64,000 nt of DNA from Pseudomonadota bacterium (GTDB taxonomy: Bacteria > Pseudomonadota > Alphaproteobacteria > Sphingomonadales > Govanellaceae): positions 310,001-374,000 of the forward strand of contig QEVO01000001.1 of the NCBI GenBank assembly GCA_003577275.1. The letters run 5' to 3'. Below, one piece after another: positions 17,836 through 26,053 of the stretch (positions are counted from its first letter, which is position 1; the number at the start of each line of letters is the position of its first letter). Both the position numbers and the translations under genes were made by a program. Below the pieces are notes generated by a model. That model ran no database searches, had not been told where the DNA came from, and worked only from the letters and a program-made list of their open reading frames with translations.

Positions 17836-17912
17836 AGTAGCGTGGGTTAGCGGCAGCAAACCCGCGAATTTTAAGTTGCTCGTGGGCCCGCTGACGCTTG
17901 CCCCACGCTACT
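17836..17912. repeat. Large palindromic repeat between convergent genes
   Basis: Arms AGTAGCGTGGG (17836-17846) and CCCACGCTACT (17902-17912) are perfect inverted repeats of 11 bases enclosing 55 bases with further partial pairing (GTTAGCGGCAGC near GCTGACGCTT). The right arm overlaps the stop codon of the P450 gene. Position between two convergent genes fits a two-way terminator. The sequence also resembles the dispersed GTAGCGTGGGTT...AACCCACGCTAC repeats common in proteobacteria. Confidence 0.6.
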
Positions 17913-19143
17913 TAAATGTCACCGGGTAACTCAAGAACCCGCGAAACCGGGCGCGGCCGCCGCGTTTGAACGCGCCGGCGCGCTCGATCTTGGGAAACCG
18001 CGCCAAGAGGCGACCGATGGCGAGCTGGCCCTCCAGGCGCGCCAGCGTCATGCCGGCGCAGGCATGCATGCCGCTGCCGAAGGCCAGGTGACGGTTGGGG
18101 GCGCGGGTGATGTCCAGGCGGTCGGGATCGGGAAACTCCTCGGGGTCGCGGTTGGCGGCGCCGATGCCCAGCGTAATCAGCGTGCCTTCCGGGTAGCTCT
18201 GGCCGGCGATTTCCACCGCTTCCGCGGCGCGGCGGTTGCCGAGCTGATTGGAGCTTTCGTAGCGCAAAAACTCCTCCACCGCCGACTTGATGAGCGTTGG
18301 ATCGGCGCGCAGTCGCGCCAACTCCTGGGGGTTTTCCAACAGCGCGGCGATGCCGTTGCCAATGAGGTTGGTGGTGGTTTCATGCCCGGCGTTCAACAAA
18401 AAAATGCAGTTTTGCAACAGCTCCTCTTCCGTCAGCCTCTCGCCATCCGCCTCGCCGACGATCAGCCGGCTCAGCATGTCGCTGTCAAGATCGCGCAAGT
18501 TGCGGCGGCGATCAGCCACCAGTTCAATGAGATAATTGCGAAAATCCGCCACCGCTTTATTGCCGGCGGCCAGTTGTTCCGCCGTCAGCACCGGCTCCAG
18601 CGCGCCTAGGATGAGAAGCGACCATCCGCGCAACGGCCCCCGGTCGGCTTGCGGCACGCCCAGAAGATCGCCGATCACCTGAATGGGGATTGCCGAGGCA
18701 AAGTCCTCGATCACGTCCATGCCGCCGCGCGCGGCGGCGGCGTCCAGCAGCCGATCGACGAGGGCGACGAGCATGGGCTCCAGCGCCGACAGGGCGCGGG
18801 GATTGAGCCCGCCCATGATCAGGCGGCGCACCCGGGTATGGAGCGGCGGATCGTTGAACACCAGGCTGGAGGTGTGATGGACGTAAAGCCAGCCGTCGCC
18901 GAACTTCGGCTTGAACTCGATTTTCTTGTCGGAGGAGAAGCGGCGGTCCTTATAGACCGCCACCACGTCGGCATAGCGGGTGAGCAGGAGCGAGCCGTCG
19001 GGCATGCGGTGCACCGGATCGAAGCGGCGCAGGGCATGGTAATAGGGGTAAGGGTCGTCGAGAAAACCCGGCGGCAGATGGGCGAGGTCAAAGCTTTGCG
19101 CCGCCTGGCGCGCCGCCTCGTCGCTCCAGGCCTTGGCGGTCAT
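17908..19143 (-). CDS. Cytochrome P450
   Basis: A 411-residue soluble bacterial P450. The oxygen-binding I-helix is NAGHETTTNLIG, the ExxR-containing K-helix is in VEEFLRYES, and the haem loop is FGSGMHACAGMTLARLE with Cys362 as the thiolate ligand. Bacterial P450s of this size take electrons from a ferredoxin; none is encoded nearby. The start at 19143 overlaps the stop of the isochorismatase-like gene by four bases (ATGA), so they are coupled. Substrate unknown; the family resemblance is to CYP107/CYP152-like and terpene or fatty-acid hydroxylases in general, not to a specific subfamily. Confidence 0.92.
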   Translation of the reverse strand: MTAKAWSDEAARQAAQSFDLAHLPPGFLDDPYPYYHALRRFDPVHRMPDGSLLLTRYADVVAVYKDRRFSSDKKIEFKPKFGDGWLYVHHTSSLVFNDPPLHTRVRRLIMGGLNPRALSALEPMLVALVDRLLDAAAARGGMDVIEDFASAIPIQVIGDLLGVPQADRGPLRGWSLLILGALEPVLTAEQLAAGNKAVADFRNYLIELVADRRRNLRDLDSDMLSRLIVGEADGERLTEEELLQNCIFLLNAGHETTTNLIGNGIAALLENPQELARLRADPTLIKSAVEEFLRYESSNQLGNRRAAEAVEIAGQSYPEGTLITLGIGAANRDPEEFPDPDRLDITRAPNRHLAFGSGMHACAGMTLARLEGQLAIGRLLARFPKIERAGAFKRGGRARFRGFLSYPVTFK

Positions 19144-19694
19144 TTGATGAGCCTGGAGAGGTCGCGGAACTCCTCGGTTCCCGACACCCCCAGCCATTCA
19201 AAGAGGGTCATCTCGGTGGTTACCGTCTCGATCTCGTTTTTGAGCAGCCGGTCGATGGCGGCGTCCCAGCTTTCCCGCCGCCGCGAGCCCACAGCATCGA
19301 CCACCACGGCGACGTAATGCCCGGCCTGGGCCAGCCCCAAAGCGGTTTGCAGCACGCAGACGTGCGACTCGATGCCGCAGATGACGATCTGGTCGCGCCC
19401 CGACGCCTGGTCGAGATGGCGGACATGGCGGCGGATTTCGGCGTCGGCGGCGCAGGAAAAGTGCATCTTTTCAAAGATTTTGGCGCCTTCGAGGAAGGGT
19501 AAGAGCCGGGCCGCCGTGGGGCCCAGGCCTTTCGGGTACTGTTCGGACACGGTGACCGGGATGTCCAGCCGGCGGGCGGCGGTCAACAGCACTTCGGTAT
19601 TGGCCGCGACCTCGGCCTTGTTGGCGATGTGCGGCAGCAATCGGTCTTGTATATCAATGACAAGAAGCTGTGAGCGGTGGCGCTCCAACAGCAT
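19140..19694 (-). CDS. Isochorismatase-like cysteine hydrolase
   Basis: A 184-residue hydrolase of the isochorismatase superfamily. The catalytic Asp is in LLVIDIQDRLLP, the Lys is expected near EKMHFSC, and the nucleophile Cys lies in ICGIESHVCVLQTALGL, giving the Asp-Lys-Cys triad. I start it at the ATG at 19694, which has GGAGACC just upstream; an ATG 33 bases earlier is possible. The YcaC-like subfamily includes hydrolases of unknown substrates and nicotinamidases. It is first in a two-gene operon with the P450, divergent from an aldehyde dehydrogenase gene. Confidence 0.85.
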   Translation of the reverse strand: MLLERHRSQLLVIDIQDRLLPHIANKAEVAANTEVLLTAARRLDIPVTVSEQYPKGLGPTAARLLPFLEGAKIFEKMHFSCAADAEIRRHVRHLDQASGRDQIVICGIESHVCVLQTALGLAQAGHYVAVVVDAVGSRRRESWDAAIDRLLKNEIETVTTEMTLFEWLGVSGTEEFRDLSRLIK

Positions 19695-19828
19695 GGCGGT
19701 CTCCTTTTTTACAGCCTGTCGGCGCACTAAACCCTAGCAGAAGGTGGTGCGCTCTCGCTAGACTCCAAAGCTCGGATCGGCGTACGATTAATTTTAACGC
19801 AGAGACACGAGTGGAAAGGAGTCCCGTC

Positions 19829-21337
19829 ATGGATGCCATCAGCGACCAACGCGCCCGCTTGGGCGATGCCGCCAAGAAATTCATCTCCCAGCCGAAAAAG
19901 CTGTTGATCGACGGCCAGTGGGTGGAGGCCGCCAGCGGCAAGACCTTCGCCGTCATCGATCCGGCGACCAATAAGGAAGTGGGCCGCGTCGCCGAGGGCG
20001 ACAAGGCCGACGTGGACAAGGCGGCCAAGGCGGCGCGCCGCGCCTTTGAAAGCGGCGAATGGCCCCGCTTGCGGCCGATGCAGCGCGAGCGCCTGCTTCA
20101 CAAGCTGGCCGATCTGGTGGAGGCCAACGCTGACGAACTGGCGCAGCTCGAATCCCTCGACAACGGCAAGCCGGTAATGATGGCGCGCCATGCCGATGTG
20201 GCCATGACCGTGGAATTTTTACGCTACATGGCGGGGTGGGCGACCAAGATCGAGGGCAGCACCATCGACGTTTCCCTGTCATACGTACCCCAGGGCGAAT
20301 TTTTCGCCTACACCCGCAAGGAGCCGGTGGGGGTGTGCGGCCAGATCATTCCCTGGAATTTCCCGCTCCTGATGGCGGCGTGGAAGATCGGGCCGGCGCT
20401 GGCCGCCGGCTGCACGGTGGTCCTAAAACCCGCCGAGCAGACGTCCTTGACCGCGCTTCGGCTCGGCGAGCTGGTGATGGAAGCGGGCTTTCCCAAAGGC
20501 GTCGTCAATGTCATCACCGGATTTGGCCCCACCGCCGGCGGCGCGCTGGTGGAGCATCCCGAGGTCGACAAGATTGCCTTTACCGGCTCCACCGAGATCG
20601 GCAAGCTCATCGGCGTCAACGCCGTGAAGAACCTGAAGCGGGTATCGCTGGAACTCGGCGGCAAGTCGCCGGTGGTCGTCATGGCCGACGCCGACCTGGA
20701 GCAGGCCATCCCCGGCGCCGCCATGGCCATCTACTTCAACCAGGGTCAGGTGTGCACGGCGGGGTCGCGGCTTTTCGTGGAACGCAAGGTGTTCGACAAG
20801 GTGACCGAGGGTATCGCCGCCTTCGCCAAACAGATGAAGGTGGGCCCCGGCCTTGATCCGTCAACCCAGGTTGGGCCGCTGGTTTCCCAGGAGCAGCAGG
20901 AGCGGGTGTTGCGCTACATCCAATCCGGTTTATCGGAAGGGGCCAAGGCGCTCACCGGCGGTAAAAAGGTCGGCGCGACCGGCTGTTTTGTCGAGCCGAC
21001 CATCTTCGTCGACGTCAAGCCCGATATGAAGATGGTGCGCGAGGAAATCTTCGGTCCTGTGGTGTGCGCGCAAGCCATCGACGATGTGTCGCAGATCCCG
21101 GCCATGGCCAACGACACCATCTATGGCCTCGGCGCTTCCGTGTGGAGCACCAACTTGAACTTCGTCCATCGTCTGATCCCAAAAATCAGGGCCGGCACGG
21201 TGTGGGTCAACAGCCATAATCTATTGGATCCGGCGCTGCCCTTCGGCGGCTACAAGCACTCGGGCATCGGCCGTGAAATGGGACGGGCGGTGTTTGATCT
21301 TTACACCGAAACCAAGTCGGTGTGCATGACGGTCTAA
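19829..21337 (+). CDS. NAD(P)-dependent aldehyde dehydrogenase
   Basis: A 502-residue aldehyde dehydrogenase oxidising an aldehyde to the acid. Catalytic residues are visible: Cys309 in FNQGQVCTAGS and Glu275 in SLELGGKSP; the cofactor region is VCGQIIPWNFPLLM and FTGSTEIG. The start at 19829 has GGAAAGGAG nine bases upstream. The next gene group on the same strand encodes amine dehydrogenase-like subunits; amine oxidation yields aldehydes, so this enzyme may take the next step. That link is inference, since a strong hairpin separates them. The N-terminal extension and ISQPKKLLIDGQWV are like bacterial betaine-aldehyde/phenylacetaldehyde types. Confidence 0.93.
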   Translation: MDAISDQRARLGDAAKKFISQPKKLLIDGQWVEAASGKTFAVIDPATNKEVGRVAEGDKADVDKAAKAARRAFESGEWPRLRPMQRERLLHKLADLVEANADELAQLESLDNGKPVMMARHADVAMTVEFLRYMAGWATKIEGSTIDVSLSYVPQGEFFAYTRKEPVGVCGQIIPWNFPLLMAAWKIGPALAAGCTVVLKPAEQTSLTALRLGELVMEAGFPKGVVNVITGFGPTAGGALVEHPEVDKIAFTGSTEIGKLIGVNAVKNLKRVSLELGGKSPVVVMADADLEQAIPGAAMAIYFNQGQVCTAGSRLFVERKVFDKVTEGIAAFAKQMKVGPGLDPSTQVGPLVSQEQQERVLRYIQSGLSEGAKALTGGKKVGATGCFVEPTIFVDVKPDMKMVREEIFGPVVCAQAIDDVSQIPAMANDTIYGLGASVWSTNLNFVHRLIPKIRAGTVWVNSHNLLDPALPFGGYKHSGIGREMGRAVFDLYTETKSVCMTV

Positions 21338-21380
21338 TCATTTGGCTTCTTGAACGTTTTCGAGTTTAATCGGCGGCCGA

Positions 21381-21409
21381 GACGGCGCGGGATCGTGTCC
21401 CGCGCCGTC
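21381..21409. terminator. Strong GC hairpin between aldehyde and amine dehydrogenase genes
   Basis: Arms GACGGCGCGGGA (21381-21392) and TCCCGCGCCGTC (21398-21409) pair perfectly over 12 bases with a five-base loop. No T-run follows on either strand. It lies 44 bases after the aldehyde dehydrogenase stop and 18 bases before the next start codon, so it may end the first transcript or act as a leader structure controlling the second. Confidence 0.5.
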
Positions 21410-21426
21410 GGACGTGGGAGGGCGTC

Positions 21427-23046
21427 ATGAGGTTGCCGGCAAGTCTGAAAGCGATGGTGATCGCTGCGGTGTTGTTAGCGCTGGCCGGCTGCGGCGAAGA
21501 CAAGAAGGCAGAAGCGCCGGCGCCGCTCACCTTGCGCGATCTGGGCGCGGAAGTGGTCGCCCGCGAATGCTCGCTCTGCCACCGCGCCGCCGCCGACGGC
21601 TCGCTCAGCCGCCTCTCGGGCATTCGCAAGACGCCGGAAGGCTGGGAGATGACGCTGGCGCGCATGGAATCCACGCGCGGCGTCAAGCTGTCGCCGCAGG
21701 ACCGTCGCGCCGCCGTCAAGTTTCTCGCTGATACCCAGGGGCTGACGCCGCCGGAAACCGCGCCCTATCGCTATGAGCTGGAACGGCGGCCCCATGTTGT
21801 CGAATCCGGCCATAACGCTGATGTGATGAGTATGTGCGCGCGCTGTCATGCTTTCGCCCGCGTCGCCCTGCAGCGCCGCGACGCGGAGGAATGGCGGCTT
21901 TTGTTTCATACCCACCTTGGGTTGTGGCCGACTCTGGAGTACCAGGCGCTGGCCCGCGACCGCGATTGGTGGGAGGAAGCGCAAGGCTGGGTCGCCACTG
22001 CGCTCGGTAAATATTTTCCCTATGACACCCCGGCTTGGCGCGAGTGGGCCGCCGCGCCGGCGGTCGATCTCCAGGGGCGCTGGCGATTTGTCGGCTATAT
22101 GCCCGGCGAGGGCTTTGCCGATGGCATTATGACCGTCACCCGCAATGCCATTGACGAGTATGGTGTTGCCGCAGAAGAGCAAACAACCGGCGGCGCCGCC
22201 ATCAATGTCAATTATGCGGCGATCGTCTACTCAAAGTATGAATGGCGCGGACGCGGCAAGCTAGACAATCGCGAGTTTTATGAAGTGGCGGCGCTCAACG
22301 CCGATGGCGTGACCATGACCGGCCGCACTTACTGGATTGATGCGCCGGAAGTGGGCAGCAACTTTGTGGCGGTGCGCGCCGACCGCGGCCTTCAGCGTCC
22401 CTTGGCGGTGACCAACGAGGGATTGAAGCGTGGCGCGAGCACTGAAATCACTATTCTTGGCGTCGGCATGAAAGGCGAGGTATCGCTGGGCGACGGCGTC
22501 GCCGTCCGTGTGACCAGCCGGAGCGAAGACAAAATCATCGTCATGGCGGAGGTTGCTACGGATGCGACGCTGGGCCGGCGTGACGTCCGGGTGGGTGATG
22601 CGGTGATGGCTCAGGCGGTGGCTGTCTACGATAAGATAGACCGGATCGAAGTGGCGCCCGGCCAGGCGACGGCGCGTCTCGGCAGCGACAAGATCGCTCC
22701 GGTTTCGGCGCAGTTCGAGGCGGTGGCCTACGCCAGCGGCGACGACGGCATCGCGGGAACGGATGACGATTTTCGCATCGGCGTGGTTGCCGCCGCCTGG
22801 GATATAGCGCCCTATGACGCGGAAGCGGCGCGCATGAAGGATCACCTTTACGCCGGCAAGATCACGCCGCGCGGCCGCTTTCTGCCATCGGAAGCGGGTC
22901 GCAACCCCGAGCGTCTCTATGGCGCCAGCAACGCCGGCGACCTTAACGTGATCGCCACGGTGACGGATGGAGAACGTACGCTGAGCGGCAAGGCGCGCTT
23001 GACCGTCACCAAGCCGCTGCCGCCGATGCAAAGGGGCGGCGCATGA
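21427..23046 (+). CDS. Quinohemoprotein amine dehydrogenase alpha-subunit-like dihaem lipoprotein
   Basis: A 539-residue periplasmic protein with a lipobox (LLALAGC, Cys22) and two c-type haem sites, CSLCH at 48-52 and CARCH at 137-141. The remaining ~400 residues match the three beta domains of the amine dehydrogenase alpha subunit (LQGRWRFVGYMPGEGFADG, NPERLYGASNAGDLNV). In the known enzyme the alpha subunit carries electrons from the cysteine tryptophylquinone of the small gamma subunit to a periplasmic acceptor. The gene is followed with a four-base overlap by the beta-like subunit; genes for gamma and its radical-SAM maturase, which usually sit between, are absent. The lipid anchor is unusual for the characterised soluble enzymes. 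Confidence 0.8.
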   Translation: MRLPASLKAMVIAAVLLALAGCGEDKKAEAPAPLTLRDLGAEVVARECSLCHRAAADGSLSRLSGIRKTPEGWEMTLARMESTRGVKLSPQDRRAAVKFLADTQGLTPPETAPYRYELERRPHVVESGHNADVMSMCARCHAFARVALQRRDAEEWRLLFHTHLGLWPTLEYQALARDRDWWEEAQGWVATALGKYFPYDTPAWREWAAAPAVDLQGRWRFVGYMPGEGFADGIMTVTRNAIDEYGVAAEEQTTGGAAINVNYAAIVYSKYEWRGRGKLDNREFYEVAALNADGVTMTGRTYWIDAPEVGSNFVAVRADRGLQRPLAVTNEGLKRGASTEITILGVGMKGEVSLGDGVAVRVTSRSEDKIIVMAEVATDATLGRRDVRVGDAVMAQAVAVYDKIDRIEVAPGQATARLGSDKIAPVSAQFEAVAYASGDDGIAGTDDDFRIGVVAAAWDIAPYDAEAARMKDHLYAGKITPRGRFLPSEAGRNPERLYGASNAGDLNVIATVTDGERTLSGKARLTVTKPLPPMQRGGA

Positions 23047-24149
23047 GGCGGCGATCGGCGCTGACAATCCTTGGCGCGCTACTGCTCGCCCTTGCCGCTC
23101 CCGCTGGCGCGGCGGAGAAGGACTATATCCTCACCGCCGCCAATCCCAACAAGCTTTACCTCATTGATCCTAAAAAGCGCGCCGTGGCGCGCGCCTATGA
23201 TCTTCCCAAGCCCGACGGCGCGCCCAGCTTCATTGAACCCTCGCCCGACGGCAGGATCGCTTATGTCGTCGCCAACCAGGCCAGGGATATCATCGGCATT
23301 GAGTTGACGAGCGGTATGGAAGTGTTTCGCGCCCACATGCCGCAGGCGAAAAATGAACGTGTGATCAATTTTGGTCTGACGGTCAGTCCTGACGGCGCGA
23401 AAATTTATTCCTACGAAATTCCGGTGCAGGCTAAGCTTGACCGCTATGAAGCGCAGCCCAATCGCATCGCCGTATACGTCGCTAACGGCGGCCTTGACGC
23501 CAAAGCGGAAGCGGTGTTCGTCAATATGCCGCGCCGCATCCGCCTCTTGTTGTTCTCCAAGGACGGCCAGCACCTTTACGCGCTAGGCTCGAATTTCTAC
23601 ACCCTCGATCCGCATACCGGCAGGATCATCGCCGCCTATCCCTTACGGCAATGGCAGGAACCAGATGCTTCGCCCTATGACATGCTTAATTTCTGGCCGA
23701 CGCCGGAAAGCAGCGGCGTGTTCATGGCGGTGGTGGTCGATGGCCGCGCCGAGGTTGCGCGCAGTTATCAAAACACCGATGTTACCGCCCTCTTTCATCT
23801 GGATTTAAGGCAAGGCGTCTTTACTGTCTCTCCCATCAAGGGCGTGCAGGATACGCTGTTCGCCGTGGCGGCCAGTGCGGATAAAAGATTCGCTTTTGGC
23901 GGTTTCCGCACGCTGAGCAAGATCGACCTGAAGAAAGGCGCGCTGGTCAAGCGCATCGATCTGGACCGCAGCTACTATCAGTTCAATGTCTCGCGCGACG
24001 GTCGTGAGGTTTATATCAGCGGCGCCATGTGCGATATCGTGATCCACGACGCTAATAACCTTGAAAAAAAGGCCGTCGTTCTATTGCCTGATTGTGCGGA
24101 TATGGCGGGCGCGGCGGTGCGCGTCGTGCGGCTTGATCTTGGGAAATGA
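23043..24149 (+). CDS. Quinohemoprotein amine dehydrogenase beta-subunit-like propeller protein
   Basis: A 368-residue secreted protein with a signal peptide ending near PAGAAEKDY. The rest consists of repeating blades such as YILTAANPNKLYLIDP, PSPDGRIAYVVANQARDIIGI, TVSPDGAKIYSYEIPVQ and VSRDGREVYISGAMCDIVIHD, the layout of the seven-bladed propeller beta subunit. In the known heterotrimer it holds the gamma subunit and helps form the active site. Its ATG overlaps the TGA of the alpha-like gene, so both are made together. Without gamma the pair may be an electron-transfer module with another partner, or gamma may be encoded elsewhere. Confidence 0.78.
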   Translation: MRRRSALTILGALLLALAAPAGAAEKDYILTAANPNKLYLIDPKKRAVARAYDLPKPDGAPSFIEPSPDGRIAYVVANQARDIIGIELTSGMEVFRAHMPQAKNERVINFGLTVSPDGAKIYSYEIPVQAKLDRYEAQPNRIAVYVANGGLDAKAEAVFVNMPRRIRLLLFSKDGQHLYALGSNFYTLDPHTGRIIAAYPLRQWQEPDASPYDMLNFWPTPESSGVFMAVVVDGRAEVARSYQNTDVTALFHLDLRQGVFTVSPIKGVQDTLFAVAASADKRFAFGGFRTLSKIDLKKGALVKRIDLDRSYYQFNVSRDGREVYISGAMCDIVIHDANNLEKKAVVLLPDCADMAGAAVRVVRLDLGK

Positions 24150-24173
24150 TGCCGGCTTTATAAGGAAACACCC

Positions 24174-25466
24174 GTGGCGTATCGGCAATTCAACCTCCTG
24201 CGAACGCGGCGTTTCGGGCCGCTGTTCGCCACGCAGTTTCTGGGCGCGTTCAACGACAATCTTTATAAGAACGCGCTGGTGATCCTCATCACCTACCGCC
24301 TGGGCGCGACCACGGGGGTTTCACCCGAACTCTTGGTGACGGCGGCGGCGGGCATTTTCATCCTGCCGTTCTTCGTTTTTTCCGGCGTTGCCGGCGAGCT
24401 GGCCGATCGCTACGACAAGGCCATGCTCATCCGCTGGACCAAGATCGCGGAAGTGTTGATCATGGCGGCAGGGGTGATCGGTTTCGCCTTGGGCGATGTG
24501 TGGTTTCTGATGGGCGTTTTGTTGTTGATGGGGACGCAATCGGCGTTTTTCGGTCCGTTGAAATACGGCATCCTGCCCGATCACCTGGCAGAAGATGAAC
24601 TCGTCGGCGGCAATGCGCTGATTGAAGCGGCGACGTTTCTCGCCATTCTCGCCGGCACCATCATCGGCGGGCTATTCGTCTTGAAGTACGGCGGCATCGT
24701 CATGGTCTCGGCGATGACGGTCATGGTCGCCGTCATCGGCTATGGGGCAAGCCGCAAAATTCCATCCACCCGCGCCGGTGATCCAAGTTTGGAGATTCAC
24801 TGGAACCCGCTTACCGCCACAACGCGGGTACTGGTTCATGTGGCGCACACGCGGGCGGTTTTCGCCGCCGTCCTGGGCATCGCCTGGTTCTGGTTCTTGG
24901 GCTCGGCCTATATGGCGCAGTTTCCCAATCTGGCGAAGGGCGTGCTGGCGGCGGATGAAAGCGTGGTCATTCTGTTTTTGATGGTATTCGCCGCCGGCAT
25001 CGGCGCGGGTTCGCTTCTCGCCGGCATTTTGCTGCACGGGCAGATCTCGGCGCGCTTCGTGCCGTGGGCGGGGGCGGCAATGGCGCTGTTCTCCCTTGAC
25101 CTATTGCAGGTGGAGATGGTCAGCAGCGCCACTTTACGCGATATTCCGGCGTTTCTGGCCTCGATAGCCGGCTGGCGGCTATTGGCCGACTTGTTCGGGC
25201 TGTCCCTGGCGGCAGGACTTTATGTGGTGCCGCTCTACGCCATTCTGCAAACCCGGAGCGACCCGGCGCACTGCGCCCGCGCCATCGCCGGGCTAAATAT
25301 CACCGACGCCGCTTTCATGGTGGCGTCCTCGATTCTGGGGCTGGCGGCGCTGGCTTCGGGGGTCAGCGTGCCAACTTTCCTGGCGCTTTCCGGCGCGGCG
25401 AGCCTGCCGGCGGCGCTCCTGGTCACGTGGGGGGTGAAGCCTTCAGCGCGGCGTCAAGCAGGGTGA
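24174..25466 (+). CDS. LplT-like major facilitator (lysophospholipid transporter domain)
   Basis: A 430-residue MFS protein beginning at a GTG at 24174 behind TAAGGAAA. The N-terminal GPLFATQFLGAFNDNLYKNALVILI is characteristic of LplT and of the N-terminal half of the fused acyl-ACP:phospholipid O-acyltransferases. LplT flips lysophospholipids inward for re-acylation. Here the acyltransferase and acyl-ACP ligase domains normally fused in alphaproteobacteria are absent; a stand-alone PlsC-like protein is encoded at 34363. The 3' end overlaps the convergent thioredoxin-like gene by 44 bases. Confidence 0.82.
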   Translation: MAYRQFNLLRTRRFGPLFATQFLGAFNDNLYKNALVILITYRLGATTGVSPELLVTAAAGIFILPFFVFSGVAGELADRYDKAMLIRWTKIAEVLIMAAGVIGFALGDVWFLMGVLLLMGTQSAFFGPLKYGILPDHLAEDELVGGNALIEAATFLAILAGTIIGGLFVLKYGGIVMVSAMTVMVAVIGYGASRKIPSTRAGDPSLEIHWNPLTATTRVLVHVAHTRAVFAAVLGIAWFWFLGSAYMAQFPNLAKGVLAADESVVILFLMVFAAGIGAGSLLAGILLHGQISARFVPWAGAAMALFSLDLLQVEMVSSATLRDIPAFLASIAGWRLLADLFGLSLAAGLYVVPLYAILQTRSDPAHCARAIAGLNITDAAFMVASSILGLAALASGVSVPTFLALSGAASLPAALLVTWGVKPSARRQAG

Positions 25467-26022
25467 GAACCTCAGGCTCATCCCAGGCCGCCGGGCCGCT
25501 GTGGCGGGCCAGCTCATAGCCGTTCCGGTCGACGATCAAGGTTACCGGCAAGCCGAAGATACCCAATTCCCGACTTAAAGGTCCGCCGGGATCGGTGTAG
25601 GCGGTCAAGTATTTGACCCCGATGCCGTCCAGGAAGGGCTTGGCGGCGGCCACCCCGCCGCGGTCGATGGAGATGGCGAGGACGGCGATGGGCTTGTCCT
25701 TGGTTGCCGCCGCCAAGCGGTCGAGGGCGGGCATTTCCTCCCGGCAGGGGGCGCACCAGGTGGCCCAAAAGTTAACCACCACCACCTTGCCTTTAAACTC
25801 AGCAAAGGATACCGGCTTGCCCGCCGGATCGAGAAACGGCCGCTCGGGTAAGAGTTTGGCCTCCGCCGCCGGCGCCAGGTTGGCAAGTCCGCCCACGGCA
25901 TGCCCTTGCAGCCAGGCGGTGTTTGGCGTATTCCCTCGGTCGGCGCCGATGTCTTTCAGCGCCAGATAGATAACGGCGGCCGCCACGCTTAGGGCGGCGG
26001 CGATGACGACGATGCGGCGCAT
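25423..26022 (-). CDS. TlpA/ResA-like thiol-disulfide oxidoreductase
   Basis: A 199-residue membrane-anchored thioredoxin-fold protein. An N-terminal uncleaved signal anchor covers about residues 4-22, and the active site is [14 protein letters not shown] cis-proline follows in [13 protein letters not shown]. TlpA/ResA proteins keep haem-binding or copper-site cysteines reduced in the periplasm during cytochrome c or oxidase assembly. The start at 26022 is chosen because it gives a standard membrane anchor. It is divergent from argH with 31 bases between starts, an order frequent in alphaproteobacteria. Confidence 0.92.
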   Translation of the reverse strand: MRRIVVIAAALSVAAAVIYLALKDIGADRGNTPNTAWLQGHAVGGLANLAPAAEAKLLPERPFLDPAGKPVSFAEFKGKVVVVNFWATWCAPCREEMPALDRLAAATKDKPIAVLAISIDRGGVAAAKPFLDGIGVKYLTAYTDPGGPLSRELGIFGLPVTLIVDRNGYELARHSGPAAWDEPEVLTLLDAALKASPPT

Positions 26023-26053
26023 GCCAAGCTCTCCTCCTTTGCGGAATGTGACC

